Source: Paenirhodobacter populi (GTDB taxonomy: Bacteria > Pseudomonadota > Alphaproteobacteria > Rhodobacterales > Rhodobacteraceae). From it: 45,127 bases of DNA. The position numbers and the translations under genes were made by a program. The DNA is taken from contig NZ_SAUZ01000029.1 in the NCBI RefSeq assembly GCF_004022215.1, positions 1 to 45,127 on the forward strand, in the 5' to 3' direction. Shown here in pieces: positions 1-9,600 of the stretch; position 1 is the stretch's first letter, and the number at the start of each line of letters is the position of its first letter. Below the pieces are notes generated by a model. The model did not search any database. It had not been told where the DNA came from and saw only the letters and a program-made list of their open reading frames with translations.

Positions 1-35
1 CGAAGCAGCGAATCGAGGCCGTTGCGAAAGGTCAT
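1..35 (-). CDS. 5' end of a divergent gene, product not determined
   Basis: A strong GGAGG ribosome binding site sits 6 bases ahead of an ATG at 35-33 on the minus strand. The open frame reads MTFRNGLDSLL and runs off the window edge. It diverges from the LysR gene at 187, the usual layout for a LysR target. The first residues resemble starts of isochorismatase-family hydrolases, but eleven residues are too few to name the product. Confidence 0.5.
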   Translation of the reverse strand, partial: MTFRNGLDSLL

Positions 36-186
36 GGATGTTTCCTCCGTTACCATGTGAGCGGGAGTGTCCGCCGGGGGGCCTGCGCCAGAGGGCGACA
101 TGGCCTGCACGCAACTTGCCGTTCCCTCTCCCGACGCGATAGTGCCATAGTCAGGCAAGCTGTGTCGCGAAGTGGGGAACACCGGA

Positions 187-1080
187 ATGGACATCGAAGA
201 TCTGCAGACATTCGTCGCGGTGGCCGATGCCGGGGGCGTATCGGCCGCCGCGCGCCGGCTCGGCGTCTCCAAGTCGATCGTCAGCCGGCGGCTCTTTCGG
301 GTTGAAGCGGAGCTTGGCGTGCAACTGCTGGCACGAACGACCCGGGGCGCCGCGCTCACGGAAGCGGGCATCACCTTCAGGGACCACGCGGCCCGGGCCA
401 GCGCCGAGATCGATACGGCCCGGGAAACGATCCATCCGGGTGGTGAGCTGCGCGGCCGCCTGAGGGTCGCCATGCCGCTGACCTTCGGCCCGACCCACTT
501 CGCCCCCGTGCTCGCGGAAATGGCGCGCCTGCACCCGCAGCTGCACATCCATACCTCCTACAGCGATCGCTTCGTCGATCTCATCGCCGAAGGGTTCGAT
601 TGCGCGATACGGGGCGCCTACCTTCAGGATTCAAACCTGATCGCGAAGCGCGTCGGGCCGATCCATGGAAAGCTTGTCGCCAGCCCTGAGTACATCAAGG
701 TGCATGGATCGCCCGAGGCTCCGGACGAACTCCTTGCCCATCAAGCCCTCATGCAGGGAACGGAAGCCTGGCAATTCATGGATGGCAGCAGGATTGTCAC
801 GGTCCAGCCGCAGGGCAGGTTCAAGGCCGACAGCGCCACGGCACTTGCCGCGGCGGCGGCGGCAGGTCTCGGCATCGCGTGGCTCCCCGATTGCATCACA
901 CATGAATATGTGACCTCCGGCGCGCTGGTTCCGATCATGACAGACTATCCGGTGCCTCCGGGGGCAACGTATGTCGTCCGCCCGCCGGGTCAGCATCCCA
1001 CGCGGAAAGTGCGGGTGCTGACCGAGATGCTGATCGCATATTTCAAACGGAACCCGGAACTTTGGGGGCTCGACGGCTAG
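187..1080 (+). CDS. LysR-family transcriptional regulator
   Basis: Predicted 297-residue LysR-type regulator. The N-terminal winged helix-turn-helix (about residues 1-60) contains the typical SAAARRLGVSKSIVSRRL recognition region and LLARTTRGAALTEAG, followed by a LysR substrate-binding domain (about 88-290). An ATG at 187 is chosen over an in-frame GTG at 172 because family members begin just before the DLQTFVAVAD helix. It is divergent from the gene at 35, so it probably controls that gene and itself from the shared 150-bp gap. The inducer cannot be read from the sequence. Confidence 0.92.
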   Translation: MDIEDLQTFVAVADAGGVSAAARRLGVSKSIVSRRLFRVEAELGVQLLARTTRGAALTEAGITFRDHAARASAEIDTARETIHPGGELRGRLRVAMPLTFGPTHFAPVLAEMARLHPQLHIHTSYSDRFVDLIAEGFDCAIRGAYLQDSNLIAKRVGPIHGKLVASPEYIKVHGSPEAPDELLAHQALMQGTEAWQFMDGSRIVTVQPQGRFKADSATALAAAAAAGLGIAWLPDCITHEYVTSGALVPIMTDYPVPPGATYVVRPPGQHPTRKVRVLTEMLIAYFKRNPELWGLDG

Positions 1081-1313
1081 GGCGCGAACGGAGCGAAGCT
1101 TCATCAGGAATCTGCGTTCGACCGTGGCATTCCCTCGGGCCCACGTTCCACTTGCCGCGACACAGCATGACCTGTCACGGGGCTGGTTCGGTGGACGGTC
1201 GCGCACCAGTTCAGGCATTCCGGCAGCGCAGGAGGATGACGCGCACAAGCTGGAACCCAGCCATCGAACCCCGCTGCCCTGACAGGGCGGGCCATCTGGA
1301 AGGAGAAATTCCC

Positions 1314-1664
1314 ATGAAGATTCGCAAGTTCACCATCACCGACGCGGTGCTGGAACGTTCCCCCGGACAGGACGGAGACGTTTTCGTGGGGAATCTGGTC
1401 GATCAGCGCCACGGCTCCCCGATCACCATCGGCTACGGGCGCTATGGGCCGAACCAGACGCTCGAAGAGACGATGGCCGTCGATGATGTGGTGGTCGTCC
1501 TCGAGGGGCGGCTGTCGGTGTCCGGGACCTCGGGCACCGTCACCGCGGGACCGGGCGAGATCGTCCATATGCCCAAGGGCCAGAAGGTCACGATCCGCTC
1601 GCACGAACAGGGCGCTGTCACCGCCTATGTCACCTATCCCAACTGGCAGGAGGCACGGGGTTAG
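1314..1664 (+). CDS. small cupin-domain protein, EutQ-like
   Basis: A 116-residue single-domain protein that reads as one cupin beta-barrel: the first motif region is around EETMAVDDVVVVLEGRLSV and the second around GPGEIVHMPKGQKV. This resembles the cupin half of EutQ (ethanolamine utilisation) and stand-alone relatives. The start at 1314 has an AAGGAG ribosome binding site 8 bases upstream; the frame is open further upstream but without another good start. The canonical cupin metal histidines are not clearly complete. The protein follows the LysR gene in the same direction after a 230-bp gap. Function unknown. Confidence 0.8.
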   Translation: MKIRKFTITDAVLERSPGQDGDVFVGNLVDQRHGSPITIGYGRYGPNQTLEETMAVDDVVVVLEGRLSVSGTSGTVTAGPGEIVHMPKGQKVTIRSHEQGAVTAYVTYPNWQEARG

Positions 1665-1759
1665 GCGTCCAGACAACCTCGCAGGTTCGACACCGACGTG
1701 GATCATGCTCAATCAGGGTCTCCGTTTCCGCTTTCGCTGCGGAAAACAACGGCACCGCT

Positions 1760-2710
1760 TCAGGGAAGCTTGCGGGCCGTGTGAGACGTAACTGTCTGGC
1801 CGCCACCGCTCTCCAGGCTCGGCCCCGCACGCAGATAATCGACCAGAGCCGCGAGCGGTGCGGACTTCTGGTGGCGGCTCGGATAATAGAGGTGATATCC
1901 CGACCAAAGCGGGCAGAAGTCCTCGAGACAGGTTTCAAGTCGCCCCGCAGCCAGATGATCTGCCACAAAGGGCTCGAACGTGTAGGCGAGGCCCAGCCCA
2001 GCCAAGGCCGCTTCGGTCATCGCCGGCGCATCGTTCAGCGCGATCCGACCGCCGACCGGAACCTGTACGGTCCGTTCGCCTTGCCGGAACAGCCATCGGA
2101 AGATGTCGCCGTGGCTGGCCAGCCGGTAGTTGATGCCGTCGTGGCGACCCAGATCTTCGAGGCGTTCGGGCCGCCCGCGCCGGGCGAAATAGGCGGGCGC
2201 GGCCACGACCACCGCTCGGACATCGCCGCCGAGCGGCACCGCCACCATGTCCTGCTCCAGATGCGTGGCAAAGCGGATGCCGGCATCGAAACCACCCTGC
2301 ACGATATCGATCAGCCGGTCGCTGACGTCCAGATCGACCGAAACATCGGGATAACGGTCAAGGAATCCGGCCAGGGCCGGTATCAGAATTGCGCGCGCCG
2401 GATATTCTCCCGCCGTCAGCCGCAGCGTACCGGAAACCCGGCCCCGCCCCTGCTGCAGCTCTTCGATCCCCTCTCCGATCTGCCTGAATGCGGGCGACAG
2501 GCGGTCAAGCAACCGTTGCCCCGCCTCTGTCGGGCGCAGGCTACGGGTGGTACGGGCCAGAAGCGGCACGCCCAGCCGTCTCTCCAGTTCCGCAAGGGTC
2601 TGGCTCAGCCCGGATTGCGCGCGGCCCAATCGGGCTGCCGCCCGGGTAAAGCTGCCCTCTTCGGCAACGGTCTGAAACAACAGCAGGTCGGCAAGGTCAC
2701 GTCGATCCAT
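1760..2710 (-). CDS. LysR-family transcriptional regulator
   Basis: A 316-residue LysR-type regulator. Winged helix-turn-helix at residues 1-62 (SFTRAAARLGRAQSGLSQTL, then LLARTTRSLRPTEAG), followed by an effector-binding domain including the typical VSVDLDVSDRLIDIVQGGFD stretch. It faces away from the exported hydrolase at 2809, and the 98-bp gap between them holds an 8-bp inverted repeat, so it probably controls that hydrolase. The effector is unknown. Confidence 0.93.
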   Translation of the reverse strand: MDRRDLADLLLFQTVAEEGSFTRAAARLGRAQSGLSQTLAELERRLGVPLLARTTRSLRPTEAGQRLLDRLSPAFRQIGEGIEELQQGRGRVSGTLRLTAGEYPARAILIPALAGFLDRYPDVSVDLDVSDRLIDIVQGGFDAGIRFATHLEQDMVAVPLGGDVRAVVVAAPAYFARRGRPERLEDLGRHDGINYRLASHGDIFRWLFRQGERTVQVPVGGRIALNDAPAMTEAALAGLGLAYTFEPFVADHLAAGRLETCLEDFCPLWSGYHLYYPSRHQKSAPLAALVDYLRAGPSLESGGGQTVTSHTARKLP

Positions 2711-2722
2711 ACATCATCCACA

Positions 2723-2748
2723 GTGATAGACCCATTCACATCTATCAC
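2723..2748. promoter_or_regulatory. candidate LysR operator
   Basis: A perfect 8-bp inverted repeat, GTGATAGA, 10 bases, TCTATCAC, lies between the divergent lysR (start 2710) and hydrolase (start 2809) genes. Size, symmetry and position fit a LysR binding site. The link to this regulator is inferred from position. Confidence 0.6.
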
Positions 2749-2808
2749 AATAGTCTCGGTCTCCCCGCAAAGCTATCTCAGGAAACAAGCAACCGAGGAG
2801 TTTCCGAA

Positions 2809-3570
2809 ATGGCCCTTCCGCAAAATCTGCTTCTGGCCGGCACAACAGCGCTGCTGCTGGCTACCCTGCCCGGGCTGGCGAGTGCCGAAACGCCCGAAAT
2901 CGTTCTGGTGCACGGCGCGAACATGGACGGCAGCGCTTGGCGCGCGGTCTATGACCGGCTAACGACGGACGGATACGAGGTGGCGGTCGTGCAACTGCCG
3001 CTGACCTCGGTCGAGGCGGATGTGGCCGCCACCCGGCGCGTGCTTGAAACCGTAACGGGTCCGGTGGTCCTTGTCGGCCATTCCTACGGCGGTTTCGTCA
3101 TCAGCCAGGCAGGCGTCGATGAGGATGTGAAAGCACTGGTCTATGTCGCCGCTTTCCTGCCGGATCGGGGCGAGACCATCGCCACGCTGAGCGCGACGGC
3201 GCCGTCGAAACTGTCACCCGAGGTGATGCGGGTCTTCCCCGACGGACATTATCTGCTCGGGCGCGAAGCCTGGATCGCGGATGTGGCGACGGGCCTGCCG
3301 GAAGCCGACGCCCGGTTCACGGCGGATGCGCAGACGGCCTCGAACACGGTGATCTTCAGCTATCAGGCCACGGATGCTGCCTGGCAGACTGTCCCCGCCT
3401 GGTCTGTCGTCGCAACAGACGACCGTATCATCTCGCCGGATCTGCAACGCCGCATGTCCGTCCGGGCAGGCGCGACAGTTGTCGAGATGGACGGCGGCCA
3501 CTTGTTGCCGATGACCAGATCCGCCGAGGTGGCGAAGGTGATTGAAAAGGCCGCGGCATCAATCGAATGA
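2809..3570 (+). CDS. exported alpha/beta-fold hydrolase
   Basis: A 253-residue alpha/beta hydrolase. Residues 1-26 form a Sec-type signal peptide (hydrophobic LLLAGTTALLLATLPGL, then ASA before ETPE), so the enzyme is probably periplasmic. HGANMDGSAW supplies the oxyanion-hole region, GHSYGG the nucleophile elbow with the catalytic Ser, VATDDRIISP the Asp, and GGHLLP the His. The set resembles small esterases of the EstC/MKS type acting on hydrophobic esters; the substrate is not known. A GAGGAG ribosome binding site precedes the ATG. Probably controlled by the divergent LysR. Confidence 0.88.
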   Translation: MALPQNLLLAGTTALLLATLPGLASAETPEIVLVHGANMDGSAWRAVYDRLTTDGYEVAVVQLPLTSVEADVAATRRVLETVTGPVVLVGHSYGGFVISQAGVDEDVKALVYVAAFLPDRGETIATLSATAPSKLSPEVMRVFPDGHYLLGREAWIADVATGLPEADARFTADAQTASNTVIFSYQATDAAWQTVPAWSVVATDDRIISPDLQRRMSVRAGATVVEMDGGHLLPMTRSAEVAKVIEKAAASIE

Positions 3571-3623
3571 GCCAGACGGATAGCGAAGGTTGTGAGAAAC
3601 CAGAGTTAATGATCGCTTTCTAT

Positions 3624-4714
3624 GGGCGTTGTTGCAGAAGTTCCTTGGCCGTGGGATTCACACGAGGAATCCATGTGGTTAATGGTCTGAGATGACGAGA
3701 CCTGACCCTACCCGCTATCGGACGACGAACTGGAAGAGTTACAACGAGGCCCTGAAGCGGCGCGGTTCCCTGCTGATCTGGTTGGACAAGGACATGACGT
3801 GGTTTGCGCCGAAGGTCGGAGGCAACGGCCGACCGCCGGTGTTCAGCGATGCAGCTGTCCAGTTTTGTTTGATGGTGAAGGTTCTGTTCGGGCTACCACT
3901 TCGCCAGACGACCGGGATGGTGGCAAGCATTCTGTTGATGGCCGGTCTCGACTGGCCGGTGCCGGACTTTTCTACCGTGAGCCGCCGACAGAAGCGGATC
4001 ACGGTGCAGATATCGAACCGCCGCGCGTCCGGCCCGCTGAACCTGCTTGTGGACAGCACAGGGATCGAGTTCCTCGGGGATGGGGAGTGGCTTGCGCGTA
4101 AGCACGGCACGCAGCGCCGACGCCAGTATCGCAAGGTTCATTTGGCGATGGACACGACCACCGGCGACATCCGTGCCGTGGAATTCACCTCGAGCGACAA
4201 GGGCGACAGCCCCGTTCTGCCCCATCTGCTGGACCAGATCCCTGTTGACGAACAGATCGGCACCGTGACCGGCGATGGCGCTTTTGACACAAGGCGATGC
4301 CATAGCGCGATCCTCGAGCGCGGCGGCACAGCGATCATACCCATCCGCAAGAACGGGCGGCGATGGCGCGAGAACTGTCCCGCCGCGCTCGACATGGTCC
4401 TCGGACCAGTGGCGGACAATGTCTCGCCCCGCAACGAGATCCTCAAGGCCACACAACGCCTGGGAAGGGCAGCCTGGAAACGCTGGTCAGGATATCACGT
4501 CCGAAGCCGGATTGAGGCCAGGATGAGGTGTCTCAAGTCGTTCGGGGAACGCATTGCATCACGCGACCCGGACCGCCAGACAGCCGAAGTCCACATCCGC
4601 GTTGCACTCATGAACCGTTTCAATGCACTCGGCACTGCCGAGATCGAACGCGTGGCCTGAACCCAACGGGAAAGGGGAAAGTCAGGCCATCGAATGACTT
4701 CTGCAACAATGCCC
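3624..4714 (+). mobile_element. IS5-family insertion sequence, apparently complete
   Basis: About 1.09 kb holding one intact transposase. Terminal inverted repeats are visible: the left end reads GGGCGTTGTTGCAGAAGT and the right end, reverse-complemented, reads GGGCATTGTTGCAGAAGT (one mismatch in 18). I could not see a convincing target-site duplication outside these ends, so exact boundaries may be off by a base or two. Confidence 0.85.
3692..4660 (+). CDS. IS5-family transposase (IS903-like)
   Basis: A 322-residue DDE transposase, full length for the group. N-terminal RTTNWKSYNEALKRRGSL and WPVPDFSTVSRRQK match the IS903-type N-domain. Catalytic Asp candidates lie in LLVDSTGIEF and TGDGAFDT, with a Glu near the C-terminal RSRIEARMRCLKSFG. 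No frameshift or stop interrupts it, so the element may be active. A related but heavily broken transposase lies at 39716-40656. Confidence 0.93.
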   Translation: MTRPDPTRYRTTNWKSYNEALKRRGSLLIWLDKDMTWFAPKVGGNGRPPVFSDAAVQFCLMVKVLFGLPLRQTTGMVASILLMAGLDWPVPDFSTVSRRQKRITVQISNRRASGPLNLLVDSTGIEFLGDGEWLARKHGTQRRRQYRKVHLAMDTTTGDIRAVEFTSSDKGDSPVLPHLLDQIPVDEQIGTVTGDGAFDTRRCHSAILERGGTAIIPIRKNGRRWRENCPAALDMVLGPVADNVSPRNEILKATQRLGRAAWKRWSGYHVRSRIEARMRCLKSFGERIASRDPDRQTAEVHIRVALMNRFNALGTAEIERVA

Positions 4715-4913
4715 ATCCACCTTGTCGTCGAAAGTCTGCATCTTGATCCTCATGGGATTGGGACCAGCCCCCTGCCCCACCGTCAGAATGGCGATGCGGG
4801 GAACTGGCCTTAAGGAAGGCGGTACCGGCATCCGGTGCAGATAGGCGCCGCGATGCCGTGTAAAGTTCACCCTGCTCAGAACGCCGCGGGCAGGGAGGCC
4901 GGCGGGTGCCGGA

Positions 4914-6110
4914 TCAGCTGACCCGGTCGAGCAGTTTCTTCGCCTTGCCTTCGAATTCTAGCCGGGCGTCCTGATGGGGCTTGTCACGTGCAAGCCGGGT
5001 GATCCCCTGAACGAAGAAGATGGACTCCGGCGGATGGCCTTCTTCCATGAGGACCTTGTCGATGATCTTCGCAGTCTCCGGCTTGGAAAACCCTCGCTTG
5101 CGCAGGAACTCCTGGCGATCCTCATCGGTGCGTGCCACAATCTGCTGCCGTGCCGCCTTGATGCCGTTGATGAAGGGTTGCGGCGAAGAATTGGCGAAGC
5201 GGGTCAGCGCCGGCGCGGCCTCGTGCGCGAACCGGGTAGCGGCGTATTTCGAGTGCCGGATGGTGATTTCCTGGAAATCCTCGACGCCCCAGAGCTGCCG
5301 GTTCTGGCACACCGCGCGAAGGTAGAAACTCGCGATCCCGAGGGTCTTCGCGCCCACCTCCGAATTCCAGGCGTAGAAGCCACGGAAGAAGAGATCCGGC
5401 GACCCATCGGGGAGTTTCCCCGCCTCAATCGGGTTGAAATCGTCGACCAGAAAGACGAACACATCGCGATCGGACGCATAGAGCGTCGTGGTAGCGCGGC
5501 TGATACCGACATCGGGATTATACACCCCCGTCGACCAATCGAGGACGCCCGGCACTTTCCACCGCGTATCACCAGTGCCATTGCCTGCAATCTTCTGGAT
5601 CGCCTCGATCAGTTCGTGATCGTGGATACGGCCATAATCCGACCCTGTCACCGCCCGCAGCTCGACCCGGCCGTCCTCGGTCTCGAAGGTCTTGATCTGT
5701 TCGGAACGGCAGGAGGAAAGACCATACTGCAGGTTGATGCCCGCCAGAGGCGCCGGAAGCTGGCGAAGATCGGCGGGCGGCGCGCCGGCCATGGCCGCCA
5801 GCTGGCCGAACGCCCAGTGGGTCGGCGCCAACGGAGTCTCCTCCATCGGCAGGTGAATCTGCATCCGCTCGGCATTGTCGCGACTGGCTTCGACATGGAT
5901 CCGCGCCGCCTCGACGATCCGCGTCCGGCTGCGCTCGGAGCGGTATTTCACCGAAGACCAGAGATCATCGAGCGAGAGATAGCGTTCATCGTCGGGACGG
6001 TTGAACCATTCCGACGACACCCGGCCGACCCGTTCACCCCGACCGACATCCCCCTTGTAGCCGCTGCTGCGCCTCGGGCCCGCGAGGTCCAGAATCTCGA
6101 ACTGTGTCAT
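4914..6110 (-). CDS. DUF932 plasmid/phage-type protein
   Basis: A 398-residue protein matching the DUF932 family commonly found on plasmids, phages and integrative elements of alphaproteobacteria. Recognisable stretches are IHDHELIEAIQKI, WSTGVYNPDVGISRATTTLY and QNRQLWGVEDFQEITIRHSK. The frame is open back to 6299, but the first 60 codons there are imuB debris and transposon end. The start at 6110 (MTQFEILDL) has a GGAGAA ribosome binding site and is preferred. The molecular role of DUF932 is not established; on plasmids it often accompanies antirestriction or maintenance genes. Confidence 0.82.
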   Translation of the reverse strand: MTQFEILDLAGPRRSSGYKGDVGRGERVGRVSSEWFNRPDDERYLSLDDLWSSVKYRSERSRTRIVEAARIHVEASRDNAERMQIHLPMEETPLAPTHWAFGQLAAMAGAPPADLRQLPAPLAGINLQYGLSSCRSEQIKTFETEDGRVELRAVTGSDYGRIHDHELIEAIQKIAGNGTGDTRWKVPGVLDWSTGVYNPDVGISRATTTLYASDRDVFVFLVDDFNPIEAGKLPDGSPDLFFRGFYAWNSEVGAKTLGIASFYLRAVCQNRQLWGVEDFQEITIRHSKYAATRFAHEAAPALTRFANSSPQPFINGIKAARQQIVARTDEDRQEFLRKRGFSKPETAKIIDKVLMEEGHPPESIFFVQGITRLARDKPHQDARLEFEGKAKKLLDRVS

Positions 6111-6227
6111 GGAAATTCTCCGGGCAAGCCCCGGGAGCCTCTCTCCCGGTCGCGACCTGCCGCCCCTCTCTCCCCCATCTCTCACTCTTTTGGGGCTTAT
6201 ACCGGTCAAGAGAGCGCCACGCAGCAA

Positions 6228-6274
6228 CCCTAGACGCCAGGCCGGGTCGTCGAACCACCATTCCGGGGCGATCC
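6228..6274 (-). pseudogene. imuB: 3' fragment of imuB separated by the transposon
   Basis: Reading minus strand from the transposon edge gives IAPEWWFDDPAWRLG, the conserved C-terminal ImuB motif. The imuB copy at 21395-22662 stops exactly before this point (ATGPER). Joining the two over one copy of ATCC gives ATGPERIAPEWW in frame. Similarity ends after DPAWRLG, so the last part of imuB was already lost here. Confidence 0.85.
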
Positions 6275-6345
6275 TGCTGGTTCGCAGAGAAATCGGCACC
6301 CGATTGCGTTAAGCTTCTGCACCCCGTCGCGTGACCTTCGGCACC
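6275..6345 (+). repeat. left terminal repeats of the IS21-type element
   Basis: Three consecutive units: 6275-6300 (begins TGCTGG, ends GGCACC), 6301-6323 (CGATTGCGTTAAGC then TTCTGCACC) and 6324-6345 (ends CTTCGGCACC). The second unit closely matches 21345-21323 on the minus strand (CGATTGCGTTAGTC then TTCGGCGCC). They are presumed IstA binding sites. Confidence 0.82.
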
Positions 6346-6378
6346 AACCAACAACCAGAGTAACAGACCTCAACGTTA

Positions 6379-6431
6379 GCGAAGGCGAGAAGCGCGGAGA
6401 CCTCAATTATCGCAGCGGTTCTCGCCTTCGC
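6379..6431. repeat. 53-bp dispersed hairpin, copy 1
   Basis: Stem GCGAAGGCGAGAA pairs perfectly with TTCTCGCCTTCGC, with the loop holding GCGCGGAGAC and ATCGCAGC. A second copy of identical length is at 40726-40778, with the same loop motifs and an A-T to G-C exchange at stem position 10. It lies about 215 bp beyond the 3' end of the NACHT gene, inside the transposon. Confidence 0.75.
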
Positions 6432-6645
6432 GGTTGTTGTGAGCGGCGGTACCAAAAGGGCGGAGAGCCGACTGATGGCAGTGCAGCGTGGCAGACGCAG
6501 AAACCTTGTCAGAGCGGCCGTTCGGACGGACTGCAGCGAAATCTCAGTCGGAACCGCCGCCAGGGGCGGAAAGCGGCCATTTGCCGCGATTGCAGACTTC
6601 AAAGGGTAGACCTGCAAAGCGGCCGTTCGGTTAACAGAGTCCCGC
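6432..6645. other. intergenic region with short GC-rich relic repeats
   Basis: No gene seen. The stretch contains recurring short motifs of the form GCGGCCGTTCGG (about 6513 and 6620) and AAAGCGGCCATTTG (about 6580). They look like decayed copies of a small dispersed repeat rather than coding sequence. Confidence 0.35.
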
Positions 6646-9600
6646 TTACATAGTGTCGGACGGTTTCTCCGAGATGTCGCGCGTAACTGCGACCACCATC
6701 TTACCGTCAGAAAGGCCATCATTTACTTCCGCACACTTATCTCCCACGAGTGCAGCGAGTCTTGCGAAGTTTACTTCTTCACCCGCGACAGTCTTTCGGA
6801 AGGCGCTTCTTTTGACACCCTTAGTTTTCTTGTCCATCACGTCCTCCCTAGGGAGGGACGCATTAACAAGAACATATATGCCGGTGTGAGATGAAGCTTC
6901 GAACAAATACTGTTTTGAGAGCTGTTCATCAGGAGTGGCGACCAATTGGTCTCCTTTCCAATGCTCCATATCGGCAAGCTTGATTTCAACTGACACCTTC
7001 CCCAAGGCGTCCACCCTCGAATGCAGCCTGAGATCGGGCCGTTTCTCACCAGCGACTTCTTGCTCCCGGATGACCGTGTAGTAGCGCTCCCCCACCTCTC
7101 TAAGCCGGGCGGCTAGCCAATTTCTCAAGTCAGCTTCTAATGCCTTGCCACGCCGGAAAAATGCGCTTTCATCATCGTCGGAGGTGTGGAGCCGTTCGAG
7201 GAGCGTCGCTAGATGCGATTGGCAAAGCTTCCTGAACTCTTCCACAGTCGCGGGTGCCTTGGACTGATCGTTGAGGAACTGAATTGCTTCATCAGGTGAA
7301 AACTCAGTCCGTCTTCCTGCCCCTCGCTTCATCAACTCGATCTGGTACAAAAACGTATCCCGGTAGCCCACAAGCATTTTTGACTTGGCCAGTCGTTCAA
7401 ATGCGCTGACAACGCTGGCTGTTTGAAAGGCCGCCAACATGCTTGTGTAGTTTCGCCTGTTGCTTTCTGCGTGGTCAGCTTTACCCGGCGAGTACACAGT
7501 CTCATGCTTCACATCGTTCTCGGGAGGCCATGCCAAGTAAGATGCTTGAACCAACCACTCTAGAAGAATTGGATCGTGCTTATATTCACCTCTCACAGGG
7601 TCCGATCCTTCCCCTAGAGCAGGATTGTTTTTCTCGTGCCCCAAGTATTCGAAAAACAGTGCCCTCTGTCCGGCGCTGTGGAGATCACCAAAGGTCGAGA
7701 CCAACACGCTTCTAGCGGCGTTTGAGTTCGCGTCCATCAGACCATCAAGCCAAACCCACGCCTCTCTGAAATCAAACCGGGTCAACGCCGCTCGATAGCC
7801 TGAGACAAGAAACCTAGAAAGGCGGTTCCGCTCGACAGCAGGGGCGCGTGCCACGACGTCTAGACAGAGCATTCTATCACGGCGGTTCTTTGGAAGATCA
7901 CGCATCATCATCCGCAGGAGCATCGGCGCCACTAGGCTTCTAGTTCTGACACCCGAGTAAGCAATTTTTCTCACGCAATCAGAAACGTGGTGGTCATCGT
8001 CACCTTGCTTAGTGTTGAAGTCTGACAGCAACGCACCTTTGATCTCAGAGACAAATTGGCTTGGAAAATCCTGCGCTAGCTCATCAACCCATTCGGGAAA
8101 GCCGTTCAACTCGTGAAACGCGTAGCGAAAAGCCTTGCGGGCAAGGTCTGCATCTCTGGGCATCTCTCCCAATGAGTAATCCAAGTTGATGCCAGCTAAG
8201 CCAATGTGGCCGAGGTATGTTCGTCTTTCAGCGTAGCTCGTATCATGGGCCTTCCAGTATTGCCGCATGCCATCGCTGAATAACTGCGCAATACTAGAGC
8301 CATATTCTTCTTGGACTGCGCGGATCGTCCCGGTTCCAAGATCATTTGGAGCCTTTTCGAAAAGCCAAACCGCATTGCGCTTATCAAATTCACCAGCAAC
8401 AATGCTTTTACTATTTCTCGAAATGAATTTCCGATTCCTTCGGGCGGTTCGCCATAAATGAACGGCTTCCTTCCTTCCCTGGAACCACCTCAGAGCATCA
8501 TAGCGATATTGATGTTGCACGCAAGATTTTGTTCGGAGATACCAGCCGCGGACACCAAATTGTCGCCGCTGATCGTCGTCCCCATAAATTCTCAAATATT
8601 TTCTGAACTCACCCAACGCATTCCTATGCTCTTTCCCTCGAAGTTTCTCCAAAATGGTTCCTGACAGGTCAAGCAAGAACGCCCGATCATTTTGATCGGA
8701 GATCTTTGATGCGAGTTCGCAAAAGTGAGACACATCGGACTGATCGAAAACGTCTCCATTTTCATCCTTATCATCAAATTCTAAAGGGTGGATCACTCCA
8801 AACGGAACGCGATTCCGCTGAACTCGATCAGAAAATAGTGCTATTCGTCGTTGAACGAGAGCGTGCTTGACATCCGGTCGCGCCCGAAGGCCACTCGCGA
8901 GTTGCTTTGTCGGCGCTTTGCGGCCAAAAACGTCGATCCTGTGATCCTTGCCCATCGCCATCTCAATGGCATCAAGTAAGTCTTCATCGTCTGGGTGCAA
9001 CCCCTCATCACCCAATAACTCCGAAGCCAAATAGATAATGGCAGGCACAAACCTTCTATAGCGATCCGAAGCGTCTGGCATTCGGTAGCGGCTCTCGGAA
9101 CAGCCGGCAAATGCAAAGCGCAGCAATATTGACAGCCACAACTGTTTTTGGGGTCGCGGCAGGCCATCAAGTATTTCGATCAAATACTGAGATGTTGCAG
9201 ATGAATAGTTGGAGCGTTCTCTGTGAATTCTCGAAAGAATGGCAATCCCGTCGAGCAAGGCAGCTTCGCAGAAGCCGTACTTCAATGCCTTCAACAAGAA
9301 CATATTCCAGTTAGGAGCAGAATCCGTATCCTCGACATCCGGCGGCGTGGTCGTCAGGGCTTCGAACATGACATCAGCGCGAAATGAATCATCTCCTATT
9401 TCATCGAGGGCAGCACACGCTTCCGCTTTGCTGCGATAGCCAATTCCTGAATTTTTGACATAGCCCGCCAGTTTGGATGCAAGCGGCTTCATTCGACCAA
9501 ATCTAGCGACCTCGATCAAAAAGTCGGTTAACTCGGGAGAACTAGATTTGTCTAGAAGTTCATCGACTACAGGCCATAAGTCAGGGTGTGTGAAGCGCTT

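Noticed and set aside
1781-2962. A 393-codon plus-strand frame opposite the second lysR
   Set aside because: Antisense shadow of the LysR gene that also overlaps the hydrolase promoter and start.
3615-4722. Target-site duplication around the intact IS5 element
   Set aside because: Flanks (TCTAT before, ATCC after) do not give a convincing direct repeat.
4682-4870. Small minus-strand frame running into the IS5 right end
   Set aside because: Possible gene truncated by the IS, but the start (GTG) has no good ribosome binding site and the protein is not recognisable.
4974-6233. A long plus-strand open frame opposite DUF932
   Set aside because: Antisense shadow of the DUF932 coding region; composition is not protein-like and there is no ribosome binding site.
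6309-6722. A 137-codon minus-strand frame downstream of the NACHT gene
   Set aside because: It covers the 53-bp hairpin, relic repeats and the transposon end; probably not a gene.
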